Origin: Neckera pumila
Lineage: Eukaryota; Streptophyta; Bryopsida; Hypnales; Neckeraceae
Direction of reading: 5' to 3'
DNA length: 64,000 nt
NCBI GenBank assembly: GCA_963969595.1
Contig: OZ018413.1
Coordinates: 16,977,711-17,041,710 of the forward strand
The position numbers and the translations under genes are program-made. How positions within the stretch are numbered: position 1 is the stretch's first letter; each line of letters opens with the position of its first letter. Below are positions 25,246 to 37,305 of the stretch, piece after piece. The notes under the pieces are model-generated. The model saw only the letters and a program-made list of their open reading frames with translations. It did not search any database and was not told the origin of the DNA.

Positions 25246-26176
25246 CCCCTAAACTTCTAAGTTCTATGAATATGGTTTCATCGAAAATGCTCAAAAACTG
25301 CCATTTTTAGTACAAATACCAAATTTTTGAAAAAAAAAATTTTGACTCATGTAACCGTAGGATCTGGTAGTATGCTGACTTGAGAAAATGTGGTATAGAT
25401 TTCAAAAATTTCCACCACGTGGATTGCAAGATATCAGCATTCAATTCACTGAAATTATTTTCTTGGCCCTGAGAAAAACAAGGCAGCTGCACTTCACAAG
25501 CTCACTTTTCTATGAAAAAATGTCTAAAATGGTGGTGCTTCTTTGGATTCTTTATCCTAGACAAGTTGGCCACATGCTTGAAAATTTTCTCATCATTTGA
25601 AATTGTACAACATATAGGAAAAAAAATAGTAAGTAGATAATAGTAGAGAATGATTCAAAATACTAAATTGTTTAGAGTTTAATTAAGGAAAATTAAAAAT
25701 TGCCAATCCAAATGGTTGCAATGTTGCAATAAACAATCTACATCCTATGATTTTAGTTTTTTTCAAAAAATATTGAAAATTGAGTAAGATAAAGGTCTTC
25801 AAAGTTTATTTAGAGTAGAGAATTTATAACTGCCCGCAAACAAAAAAAACTCATAACTTTTGACTCATTGATCAAAATGGAATTATTCAAAGCTTTCTAT
25901 GTATATATAACTCTAGAAAATCAGTTTCACATTTTTGTTTATGAAAAAAGTGATTTTTAAAAATTTGCCTGGACTGCCCAGTTATAAAAAAAATAACATA
26001 TTAGGCCATAACTTTTGACTCATCTTTTCAAATGTCATGAAAATTAGTACATATGAAAGACATTCCTCATCCCCACCTTTGCTTAAAATTTGGGCCAAAA
26101 ATATAGAAATCTCCAGTCACACGTACTTGCCCAAAATTACCATGTAGCCAAAAAATGCATGCTGGTCCTTTGGAGG
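25246..26176 (+). mobile_element. TTAA transposon, 920-bp family, copy B
   Basis: 931 bp between TTAA at 25242-25245 and 26177-26180. Left end CCCCTAAACTT; the right end TCCTTTGGAGG is slightly decayed. Box GTAACCGTAGGATCT lies near 25351. It shares its left TTAA with the right end of copy C, so the two are directly abutted. Confidence 0.88.
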
Positions 26177-26180
26177 TTAA

Positions 26181-26340
26181 GTTTGTTTGTTTGTTTTGTT
26201 TGTTTGTATTGTTTTGTTTTGTTTTGTTTGTATTGTATTGTATTGTATTGTTTATTTGTTTGTATTGTTTTGTTTTGTTTGTTTGTATTGTATTGTATTG
26301 TTTATTTGTTTGTATTGTTTTGTTTGTTTGTTTTGTTCAT
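26181..26340 (+). repeat. TTTGTTTGTATTG microsatellite
   Basis: About 155 bp made of GTTTGTTT, TTTTG and TATTG units, starting right after the TTAA that ends copy B. It creates long Phe/Val/Cys-rich open frames (26090-26467, 26155-26409) that are not genes. Confidence 0.9.
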
Positions 26341-27733
26341 TATGGTGAGATCTCTTGGACCATGCATCTCCGAGTTTTGTTCTTGGTATTGTCGGAAAGC
26401 TCTCTATGAGGAGAGGTACACGGGCTTTGTTTCGTGTTGTTTGGACCTATGGCATGAAAGTCATTGAATTTTGAAGTTTTCATGAATTTGAAAATTAGAA
26501 AATTACTTTCATTTTTATTTCGACTGGCAATGGCATAGGAGACACTAGTAAACTTTAAAGAAAGGGTGATTCTCAGAGCTTTCATTCAAAATTACATAAA
26601 GTTTTGTATCCTTTTCTAATATTTGTATCATATTCCAAATTGTCGTTGCATGAAAATTTGCAATAGATATAGTATGGCTAATATGCCAACACAAGGTTTA
26701 TCCTATTAGTGCATGTGACACTTATTTACTATAGGCACATTATTTGTCAAATATTTATATAATACAATCTATAATATTATTGTATCTAGTATATAGATAG
26801 TATTACAAAATCATGACACCTTTTCATCCCAATAGATAGTCACACGCTTCTCCATTCATTTAATTTCTCTGCAACTCATAAAGATGTAGTAGGATAACTA
26901 ACCCTTGTGACCAATGCCTTAGATATTGTAGTAGGACTTGACTACATTATTGGCCTATTACTTAAAATATATATCTCCCGTTGTTTATATATGAAATAAT
27001 GTAATCAATCATTTAATTGCAATGAAAATACACATAATTATTTTAGAGAAGCTACTACTACAAAAAATGCATCTTTAAAGTCATAATTTTGTATGAGGCG
27101 CGCATCAACATTATTTGGCTTTGAGATACCACATCATGCATGTCTACGGTGTGGCTTCCATGTCCATCATATTTTAAAACAAATTCCAATGAATCACATA
27201 TCTTTTCATGATCTTCTTATCATCTTCTCCATCTCTCAAATTCAACCTAAATCAACTTCTTTTTCATAGCCATATATGTACCTAAATTAGGTGATTAAGC
27301 ACAATTATATATTTTTCAAAAATGTACCCAATCCAAATCCTAAATTTATGAGTGCATATCACTACAAAAAAAGAGGTGTTTTAAGTGAGCTTTTAAGTAT
27401 AGTCCTAGACACATGATTTTAAGTAATGACCTTTAAGGAGATTTTCAGCAAATTTTTATTTAAAACACATGCAATGATTGTTGATATTTATATAGTGTTG
27501 AATGTCGAGAAAAAAGTGTGGTACAACCTAATTTCACTATTTTGTATAAGCCGTATGTGTCTGATTGACAAGTGGGTCAGTCAGATAAGAATCATTTTTG
27601 TTAGAATTGCCTTGCTGTTCCTTACTTCCATTAGGAACACATTGATGCAGGTATTGATGGCAACAAATTGAATTGATATCCTCGATTAAGCTCTCTTGCA
27701 TCTTGGGCAAATCGATGGGAAAATTGAGTTCCC
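26341..27733. other. AT-rich intergenic DNA, no gene seen
   Basis: The only notable content is a block at 27430-27550 (with GTACAACCTAATTTCACTAT) that resembles 38010-38100. Confidence 0.5.
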
Positions 27734-27736
27734 TAA

Positions 27737-28085
27737 GAGCATCTCCTGTAGCCCTCCAAATAGCCAGGCCCCTTCAATCCAGATCCATCTAATGTAGAGG
27801 GAATGGCCACTTATGTCTCCAATAGTGCAACTCCCTAAAATATACTTTCAACCAATCACAAGTCATAGAACTTGCAAAAGCAATAAGTAAGCTATCATTT
27901 ATTATAACGACTTGTTAATCCCAAGAGAGTATATAGCGAATAGAGGGGTTAGTGGCCCCTTCAAATATGGCCTTATTTGAAGGGGAAAGTGAAAATATAC
28001 TGTGAAATACACTAGAATTGATTGCTTATAGTATCATCCAAAAATTAGAAGGGAGGGGTTCTTTGGAGGGGTGCAGGAGATGCTC
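27737..28085 (+). mobile_element. PIF/Harbinger-like MITE 1 (TAA target site)
   Basis: 349 bp with ends GAGCATCTCCTGTAGCCCTCC-like and its mirror GGAGGGGTGCAGGAGATGCTC, flanked by TAA at 27734-27736 and 28086-28088. No coding capacity. A TAA duplication with GAGCATCTCC ends is usual for plant Harbinger/Tourist-type MITEs; the superfamily is inferred from that. Confidence 0.85.
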
Positions 28086-28088
28086 TAA

Positions 28089-28421
28089 GAGCATCTCTTG
28101 CATCCCTCCGAAGAACCCCTCTACCTCTAATTTTTGGATGATAAGCAATCAATTCTAGTGTATTTTGCAATATATTTTTACTTTCACACACCAAATAATC
28201 CCTATTTGGTGCACACTTTTAAGGCCCCTCTCCTCTATATTTTTTCTTGGGATTAGCAATTGTCATAGCTTACTTATTGCTTTTGTAAGATCTGTAACTT
28301 GTAATTGGTTAGAAGTATATTTAGTGAATTGTACTGTTGGGGATTCAAGTGGCCATCCCCTTCAAATTAGACAGATCTCGATTGAAGGAACAATTTGGGT
28401 GGAGGGCTACAGGAGATGCTC
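28089..28421 (-). mobile_element. PIF/Harbinger-like MITE 2, opposite orientation, sharing a TAA
   Basis: 333 bp, the inverted copy of MITE 1: the internal block CAATAAGTAAGCTAT of MITE 1 appears reversed near 28265-28290. Its left TAA (28086-28088) is the right TAA of MITE 1 and its own right TAA is 28422-28424. The pair forms a 680-bp near-palindrome. Confidence 0.85.
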
Positions 28422-28451
28422 TAATCCAACAGGGAAGTTAGAGGTACCGTA

Positions 28452-29533
28452 GGTGTAGGGCAGCTTCGCCCACTGCCAAGGCGAATAATTAATTAATTTG
28501 AAAATTTAATGTTCGCCATCTCAAAAAGAAGTTTTTAGAAATTCAACTTTTTGGATAATTAAATAATTGTAATTTTGCCTTTCATCCAACTTTTAACCTA
28601 GGTTTTTCTACCCTAACACAATTCTTGCCCTCATGCATGAGTCTCTTGCACAACTTCTAAAGTCACTTAAAGTGTGTAAGGAATTGTGAACATAAGCTCT
28701 TTATACAAGTAGGATGGTAGGAGGTATAACAACCCATGTGGGATATGTAAATTAGGATTAGTAAGACCTCAACCACTCATAGTCAAGTGAAAAGTAGGAA
28801 TTGTGTTCAAAGTGGAATTTCAGACTTCATTTGGGCATAGTAGAATAATTTTTTTCAAAAAATTTTGAACTAATTTAATGTGAAAAATAAAGCCTAATTT
28901 CATCTCCAAAAATCCGTTTGAGATTTCAAACCTCCAATCAAAAATTATGGACAAAATTCATGGAGGGGTTGAAAAGGGCATTTTCTTTGACATTTTCAAA
29001 CACCCTCTCTAAATTTGCCAATAACTTTTGCTGGAGGCTCAAAATTACAAAAGGATTTTTGGAGATCAAAATTATCTTGATTTAGCAACTTTTATTAGTT
29101 CAAAGATTTTTGAAAAAAATTATTCAACTATGCCTAAATAAGGTCTGATGTTCTACATTGAACACAATTCCTGCGTTTTGACAATGAGTAGTCAAACACT
29201 CATCTTCAATTTGTCCCATATCCTTTGAGGATTCATAATGGACAATGGATTTCATTATAAAAATAAATTCTCCACCCTTCATTCTTATAGAATGTCATTG
29301 AGGTAATTCCTTCACATTAGCGTCATCAAAAAAATTCTTGATGGTAAATGGCACATGGACTTTGTGTGCACTTTGAAGTCTAAATTTATTTAATTTTTTG
29401 CTCATGGAATTTCTAAATATTTCGCCATTTCTTTCATCTAATTTTATTATTTTTCGCCAATTGTTCAACATAATTTCCAAAATATTTCACCATAGTTTTT
29501 TTGAATTATTTTTAGGCGAAGCTGCCCTACACC
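28452..29533. mobile_element. 1.08-kb TIR element with internal inverted repeats
   Basis: Termini GGTGTAGGGCAGCTTCGCC and GGCGAAGCTGCCCTACACC are perfect 19-bp inverted repeats, flanked by TA (28450-28451, 29534-29535). Inside, blocks at about 28780-28880 and 29085-29185 are also inverted (GGCATAGT / ACTATGCC with TTGTGTTCAA / TTGAACACAA). No coding frame. Confidence 0.85.
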
Positions 29534-30000
29534 TATGGTAATATTGAAAGTCTCTCTCTATTGATAGTGTTCAGAGCAAACTATAGAATTGGTTGTTCAC
29601 TGCGGAGTTTAGGCACCTTCCTTAATCAGTAAGCTAAACAATTTATCTGTGATGAAAGTGGAATGCAGTGACATGATTCTCAAAATTCATTCCAGGGAGA
29701 TGAACTTGATCAATGCAAGAATGTATTGATCTGAAGAAAATCGCTGACTGAGAACATGGGGCATGCATACAGCAGGGGCTGTCTGATCAAGCTCAAGGTA
29801 ATTAATTAATTAATTTCAGGTCCTCTCCGGCCTTCTCTTTTTCACGCTTTTGAATGGACCAAAAGCCACATGATCTTGGATAATTCACCTGGTACTTCGT
29901 ATTGAGCAGGAAAACAATTTCATATAACATGCATGTTGTGGGATTTAGTTATTTTGCTGAACTGGTATGTATCCGCATAGTTAGTGGTTGACACACCGTC

Positions 30001-30305
30001 TTCACAGTAGAGGAGTTTCGGGGGCCTTGGAAGACTGTTTTAGGCCTGTTCTCCAGTCTGCCCAGATTCAGGGAATGATGGTACGGGCGTGTCAAAAAAA
30101 AAATTCAAAATAAATAAATAAATGATTTTTTTTTTAATCAAAATATCATTTTAACAATTTTTTTTTTTTTTTTTTTTCAAAAATGACGCGGTGTTGTTTG
30201 GCTACGTCAGCCTGGCCATTTGGCAGCGTCCCAGCATTCTTGCAGAGTTCCCATAGTCCGGGAACTCGCAGTCTCTTAGGAGGCCCGAAACTCCTCTACT
30301 GTGAA
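30001..30305. mobile_element. 305-bp MITE with 22-bp inverted termini
   Basis: Begins TTCACAGTAGAGGAGTTTCG and ends with its mirror CGAAACTCCTCTACTGTGAA. The interior is GC-richer than the flanks and includes poly-A/T tracts (30100-30180). The target duplication could not be fixed, so no superfamily is assigned. Confidence 0.82.
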
Positions 30306-30563
30306 TTGTAGGATTTTTGGTGTCCCACTTAATGAAGTGAAGGTTCCAATTTTAGTTCATTTTTTTTTTTTGAAAACAAAACAAATAGAAATTCATTGCA
30401 AGAAAGTTCAAGTTGAATGTACTCTACCTTCAATTGGCAAATTTTGGACACCATGGAGGAATTTGTGTGAGTGGGGTAGCCAAGAACACATTTGGGGTTG
30501 TCATGGTACTGTAGTACTTAACTCAGCTGCCTCAACGTCATGGACCCTTTAGAGCAAGTGTAA

Positions 30564-30967
30564 GAGCATCTCGACTCCAACTCAACAAGTGGCTCAAACT
30601 AGGCAAATGGCCGTGCCCGGCCACAATGAGTGCCCCACGGCTTGCACGGCAAGGGCCCAAAAATGACTGGGCACGGCCAAATTTGAAGAGCACCCGGCCA
30701 AATGAAGAGTCTTGCTTGCAGCTCGGTATGAGTTATTTTATCTTTATTTCCAAGTTTTGAAAGACCTTATCATTTATTCCCCAAGTTTCGAAAGACCTTT
30801 TCATTAATGAATGTCTTTCCCAAGTAGGCATTCATGAGGTAGCACTTGGGGGCCGTGTAAACCCGGTTTCCCGTGTTCGTAACCCATGTTGCCATGGGAC
30901 ACATGGGCTGGACTTGGTCAGATGACACTCCAAGTGCTCCCTGGCCATGCCTGGAGTGGGGATGCTC
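30564..30967. mobile_element. PIF/Harbinger-like MITE 3 (TAA target site)
   Basis: 404 bp, TAA at 30561-30563 and 30968-30970, ends GAGCATCTCGACTCCA and GGAGTGGGGATGCTC. It shares the GAGCATC start with MITEs 1 and 2, but the interior differs and is GC-rich (GGCCGTGCCCGGCC). Confidence 0.75.
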
Positions 30968-31394
30968 TAATGGAGCAGGATGTGACCACATTCTAACTTC
31001 ATCTAAGTTATTGTTTAGAAAAACATGTGCTGCTGAACATTCAAATACAAAATATTTGAATCATTTAACCATATAGTACTGCACACTGTCGTACCCAGCT
31101 ATCAAGGTCAGCATTATACATAAAATAAAAATGAAGAATCTGTTGAATATTTTTGGAAATTATTTTCTGGTGGGAGATGGAAACAAATCAATTGATGATG
31201 CTGGAAATGCCTATAATGAGTCAAATGGTGAAATTCATTCAAGTTATTTGATGCCAAAAACTTAATAGTTAAATTTTTAATCAAGTATCACTTTCAAGCA
31301 CCATCAAATATCGAGATATTTTTTCTTGGTGATGTGATGGGCTTCAGTTTGTGAAGAGGGAGTCCATACAGTGAAGTTCATTGTTCTTTATTAA

Positions 31395-32313
31395 CCCCTA
31401 AAGTTTCATGACTGTGTAATCACAAAAACGCTCCAAAACTGCCATTTCTAATACAACTACCAAATTTTTGGAAAAAAATAATTTTTGACACATGTAACCG
31501 TAGGATCTTGTAGTATGATATTTTGAAAACATGCGATAAAAATTTCAGAAAATTCCACCATGTGGATCATAAGATATAAGCATTCAAAGTCTTGAAAACC
31601 ATTTTTACAATCCTGGGAAAAATCAAGCAGCTGCACTTTGCAAGCTCACTTTTCAATGAAAAAATGCTGATAAAGGTGGTGCTTCTTTGAATTCAGTTTC
31701 CTAAACAAGTTTTCTATATGCTTGAAATTTTTTATATCATTTGGAATTGTACAACATATAGGAAAAAAATAGTAAGTAGAAAGAAGTAGAAAATGATTCA
31801 AAATACTAAATTGTTAAAAATTTAATTATGGAGTTTAAAAATGCCAATCCCAATGGTTGTGATGTTGTAATAATCAATCTACATCCTATATTTTTTTTTT
31901 CCAAAAATATTGAATATTTAATTAAATAAACAACTTTAAAGTTTTTTTTAGAGTAGACAGTCCATAACTGCCCACAAACCAAAAACCCTCATAACTTTTG
32001 ACTCATTGATTGAAATGGAATGATTCTAAGCTTTTTAAGTATATATAAATGTAGATAACCAATTTTTTTTTTTAAATCCAAAAAAAATGATTTTTTCTGA
32101 TCTGCGCAAACTGCCCAGTTACAAAAAAAAGTAACATATTAGGTCACTACATTTTACTCGTATTTCGAAATGTCATGAAATTTGGTACACATGAAGATAT
32201 TCCTTGTCTCCACCTTCTATTAAAATTTCAGCCTCAAATATGGATATCTCTAGTCACATGTACTTGCCCAAAATTTCTATACGGCCAAAAAACGCATATT
32301 GGTCCTTTAGGGG
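31395..32313 (+). mobile_element. TTAA transposon, 920-bp family, copy D
   Basis: 919 bp between TTAA at 31391-31394 and 32314-32317. Ends CCCCTAAAGTTT and GGTCCTTTAGGGG. GTAACCGTAGGATCT lies near 31495, 100 bp in. One of the best preserved copies; no open frame. Confidence 0.93.
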
Positions 32314-32317
32314 TTAA

Positions 32318-35300
32318 TATGGGCAATTTCATTAAAATGGTGATGTTTTTTTAAAATAGCGTGAAAACAATTCAAAATGGCCATTCTGAATCCTAGATGG
32401 TTCATAACGGACGTTCTAAAATCTATATATGTCTTAGATGGTGAAAATGGCACACTGTCAAAGTGGCACTTGGAATACCACCATTTTATTGAAATTGTCC
32501 ATTAATCCTCAAGAATTGTGGCATTGACATCATCTTGGAGGCAACCATCATAACACAATTCATTCGAAGACTTTATCCTTCAACCAATCTAAAAAACTTG
32601 GACATTGAAAGACAAAAAATGAACTATTCATATTCTAGCCAAAAATAAGAATATTTGAATGGTGTACATCAAGTCATGTAGCAATCTTACTAACCTCCAC
32701 CGCCAAGAAGACAACCAATTAGCCCCCTATATTGGAACCAATAAACCTTTAATAATTAGAGCTTAGACTACATAACCAAAATTCCCTTAAAATGGCATGG
32801 AAGAAGAAGGGTGAATTGAAAGTGGACACTTTTATTAAATTGGCATGATCCAAGGTGCCAAAAATTTTGACGCACATGCACAAAGTTCTCAAAATCTAGG
32901 ACCGCTTGTTTACGTTGTTGGCTCTCTCCTTTGGATAGAGACTATGGCATCAACTCTCATCGACTCTCGTATTCTGAATTCAAATTTCCAAATCTTATTG
33001 ACAACCACATTCACACTGCACAACGTCGTTAGGATTTGATTGGAGTGGACAGAGCCTCACGATCCCAAAGTTCTTGTTTACTGAAACCAGACCTTGTGCG
33101 CATGGATCCGTTGAACTGGCCGTCTGTTAGACTCCAATTTATAACCGGTTGTTGAGTTTTCAACACTCACGTGGCACCATCCCATTGGCAACCCATCACC
33201 ATTGCCATTACAAGGTGTAACTCATAACCTCTCTCCTTTCAACTTGCTTCCTACACCCTTGGATCATGAAGATCAAAGGTTGTGATTGAAAAGTGAACAA
33301 CCGGTTATGTCCGATAACCTACTCGCCGCTACCGCGGCTCGTTGGTTATCTAATACATAAACGTACATGCACTTGCCATTGCTGCCATGCCACAAGCTCA
33401 TGTCCATCTCTACAGAATTGCAGGGATTAGAGTCTGAAGACCGGGGCCTCCAATTTGGAATCGGATGCAAAGTTCAAGCCTTTGTGAACATCCTGCACCC
33501 CTTCATTTCTCAATGAATTAATATCAGTAAAGAATACATACAAAATGGATTCCTTACGTAAGCCTTCAACTGAAGACCATATTTAAGCGGCTGAAGTCTG
33601 TAATTACTAAGGTAACAGGTTCAGAAATCGCCCATTCAAGAGCTGAAAGTGAATTTGGGGAGGTGAAACTTCTTGAAATAATTTTCAGCAAATTTTTCTT
33701 GAAAGACAAGAGGAATTAGCATCTAACCCAAGTCGTTTCATATTTTTTGGAGCTTTCTGGAGTTAGTTATGAAATTTTGAAGTTGAAGTGGCATAGGGCT
33801 CTAAAATCGCCCACTCCCTAAAATGTACACTATTTATACATTGTTGAAGGTTATGAAAAAGCAACATGTACAAGCAGTGTACATTGAGTAGGGTGGGCGA
33901 TTTTAGAGCCTGTGCAATTTTAGAGCCTGTTACCTTACTCTCTTGTGGCATCACATCTCAACAAGCCACCCACGTCAAAAAGAGAACAACCTATCCACTT
34001 AACCATCTCTGATTGTGTGCATTTGTCTGTTCGAATGAGTCTCATCCACGAACACGATAGTTTGTTCATAATTACATGATATTCATCCATGAAGGCAACA
34101 ATTACATGAGTTTTCATCCAGGGACAGAGATGGTTACGCCCTATAACCCTCTCGCCACATTCCGTTGGCTCGAAGGTTACCTAGTTTGTATCTACTGAAG
34201 GTAGAATATGTTTGTGAACAATCCTGGATCTATGGAATTGTTCTAACCAAGAGTCTTACTGTGACATTCGCAAGAGACCTCACCCCGACAAAGACCCCGC
34301 CACTTTCATTACCCACGTTAAGCAAGTGAACTACGTACTAGTGTGATAGATGCATATTACACTTGCACACATACATCACAAAAGAAATTTCTCAGTGACA
34401 CTACTAAGGTAGAAGCACCAGTAGTCGATCATTTAAGGAGCTTTGGAGCAGATTGTGCGCAGTATGAGGTAACAAAATTTTTTCCCATGTAGGAAGATAG
34501 GAAATATGGAGATTCCAAAATTTTCAGAATTTAATTCCCAAAATTAAAATTACAGTGAATTTTGGGAGCCAAAAAGTGCATTTTACTAGTAGACAATGTC
34601 TAGAGTCTTCCAGTTCCGATCGTCAAGGATGCTCACTACTTTGGGACATGTGTCATAACCATATTAGTCCCAACCTTGAAAAGGACAGAAAAACAACACT
34701 CAAGCTTGATTTCCAACCTAAGGTTGGAAAAAGCGCATCCTACAGGTTGGGTACTGGGCGTGGTAGACAACTGGTGCTTCTACCTTATTGCTACTATGAC
34801 ACAGAGACCATGCAAAAGTCTCACTCACAACTTGCAAGCCCTGCATTGTGTCGGACAGACTACAAACATTAGAGATCAATGATAACTAGCTTCTTGAAAA
34901 ACGGTTTAGTAATCTTCTTCATATGCTCCAAACTGTCAAGTTATAGAACAATGCATGTGGCCATTGTTCTCTTTCAACTTTAAAGTGACTTATTTAACGT
35001 CTTCAGGATCAATTGTGGAGTACGTTGTAACTTTTTTCTAGCTGTAGGTTTACGGCATCAACTTGCAAGCATGTATGAAATGACAGAGTTGTTGCTTTTC
35101 AATGTCTCGAGAGAAGTTGTGCAGCTTTCACAAAATTATCGACTTGAATTTCTTCCGGACAGGAATTTTAGGTCCTAGGTGATGATGCTGGAGACCTTCA
35201 GGTCCTGGATCTCAGTGTCTGGGAGTTGAATATCATCTTGAAAATAGTCCTCTAAAACAGCCTGCTACCTCCTGCAAGGGTAGTTATACAACTGCTTTGT

Positions 35301-36530
35301 AGTCTCAGCTACCTTCTGAAAATTGACATTGCTGAAATCACAGGTGAACTCCTCTGCTTCATAAGTGGAAAAATTATGTAGACGTTCCACAATTCAAGTA
35401 GACATTCCATGCTGATGTTGGAGAAGATGTTCTTTAACTCTGAAGCATGCCGACCTCCATATTTTGGATGATGAACAGAGGGCTTCAAGGCACTGTTTTG
35501 TGCAACTAACTTCTCATTCATTCAATGTAACTTCTCATTCATTCAATGTAATACTTGAATCTAGAAAAGACAACCTTCCTTAATGACCAAATTCTGGTAA
35601 ATGATATTTCTGCACAAAGATATAAGCAAAAATGCGCAAAAATTCAGAAAAGGATTGAGACGTTTAGGGGTTAAACTTGCATCAAATTCTGTTTTCAGAA
35701 TGCGATAGATTTGCTCTTCTTTACTTTCTTACAAATGGATATTGACAATAACATCATCAGACAACATGTTCACTTCACTAATGGTCCTACTGCAAATAAA
35801 AATGCACGAAAGCCTTGAGGCACTACAATAGAATGATGTTGTGTTATAATTTCTTGTTGTGGCAAGACTAGCTCAAATTATACTGTAAACACAACCGAAG
35901 AAGAAATTTTTTGCAGCTGTGCATGCACATATCAACAAGATGGACCTAATGAAACAAGCTATAGCTGCTTGGCAATGCATAATACATGTAAAATGGGTTT
36001 GCCATATGAAGTATAGGGAGGCACTGAATGTATTAAGCAAAAATCCCTCCATGAAACACGGTTTCACCAAGTCATGTATAATCATTCCTGTACTCTCTAC
36101 TTCTCCTTGTGAAGCTTGTTTTAGATCTGTAGCTATGTGAGGGTGGCTTTATTAATTGTTCCATGGTCAAGGTGTTCGCGAGTTATTTTCAGTCATCTCA
36201 ATATCAGTCAATTAGATAACTCCAATTAGAAGATTAAGTTTTGGGTAAGATATGATTTGGACAAGTATAACTAGGACTTTTATTTTAATAGACAGTTCTA
36301 GATTGAACCAATATTAGAATGCTAAAGGTAGAAAAGAAGTCCTAGTCTATCGTAAAGACTAATAGTCTACATGATAATCTTTATTATAAAAGACAGAGCT
36401 TGGAGGTGTTGAAAACTCTATTTGAAGATGAATCTCTCTCTATGGTCAATTGGTTTGAGCTCTTTGTAAAGCATTCTTGTTAATAGGTATATTTATGTGT
36501 TCTTAATTAAAGTTCATTGTAGGAAGTTTG
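32318..36530. other. 4.2 kb of gene-free intergenic DNA
   Basis: No frame shows family features. A dispersed block with TATGTCCGATAACC and GGTTATCTAATAC at 33300-33360 also occurs in the ASHH2 intron (8660-8740) and, decayed, at 34125-34190. A right end CGTTTAGGGG-TTAA of a TTAA element stands alone at 35661-35674, after about 60 bp related to the 231-bp family. Confidence 0.5.
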
Positions 36531-36532
36531 TA

Positions 36533-37305
36533 ACAATAAGCTTTTGTAGTCATGGGTTGTGTTGAGTGTGTCTCCTATGTTGTGTTGATAGGTTTATATA
36601 TATATTGCTCAAAATTTTTAAAGCTTTCATTGTCTTCTATCCTTAGTCTACGCTTTTAGAATGACGTTGAGGAATAGTACAGGTCATGCAAGACAAGAGG
36701 TTGTGGTGTTTAAGTTGATTGCCATTTAATTGTAAGAGTACCTATTGAAACATAAGTCAAGTAGGAGTGTTGTTAGCATCCTCTCGGAGAGCTTTAACTC
36801 TAGATTACCATACCAGGTTGACCACCTAATGCAAATGGTATTCCTTAGACTGAGAGCTATAAACCTCCATGAGGATAAGAGATGGCTGATCATAGATGTT
36901 GGCATCACTCCAAAGACTATAATAGATGTCAACATTTATGATCGGGCATCTTTTATCCTCTTGGAGGTCTGTTAGCTCTCTAAAGAATTATCATTTGTAT
37001 TAGGTAGTCAACATATCCTTAAGAATCCGGACACAAAGCTCTTTGAAAGGATGCTGACGACATCACTACCTGATAAATATTTTAATATGTACTCCCATAT
37101 CTGGATGGCATTGAGTCTAAATCCCATGACATCTTGTCTTGCAGGACCTACATTGTTCCTTGATGCCATTTTAAAAGTGTTGATTAAGGATAGAAGACAA
37201 CAAAAGCTTTAAAAATTTTAAACAATAAAATAGAAAACCTTCTCAATACAACACAGGAAACAAATGCGACACAATCCACGATTGCAAAGCAATCGGAAAG
37301 TGCAT
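36533..37305. mobile_element. Decayed foldback element, arms of about 120 bp
   Basis: The segment 36533-36655 (GTTGTGTTGA, TTTTTAAAGCTTTCATTG, TCTTCTATCCTTAGTC) recurs in reverse complement at about 37178-37305 with roughly three quarters identity. Smaller inverted blocks lie inside (AGCATCCTCTC / GGATGCTGA). No target duplication was recognised. The frame 36745-36975 inside it is not a known protein. Confidence 0.6.

Noticed and set aside
26090..26467. Plus-strand frame rich in Cys, Leu, Phe and Val, looking like a membrane protein
   Set aside because: It is a translation of the TTTGTTTG/TATTG microsatellite.
34555..34872. 105-codon plus-strand frame
   Set aside because: No recognisable motif, no splice structure around it, and it lies in repeat-like intergenic DNA.
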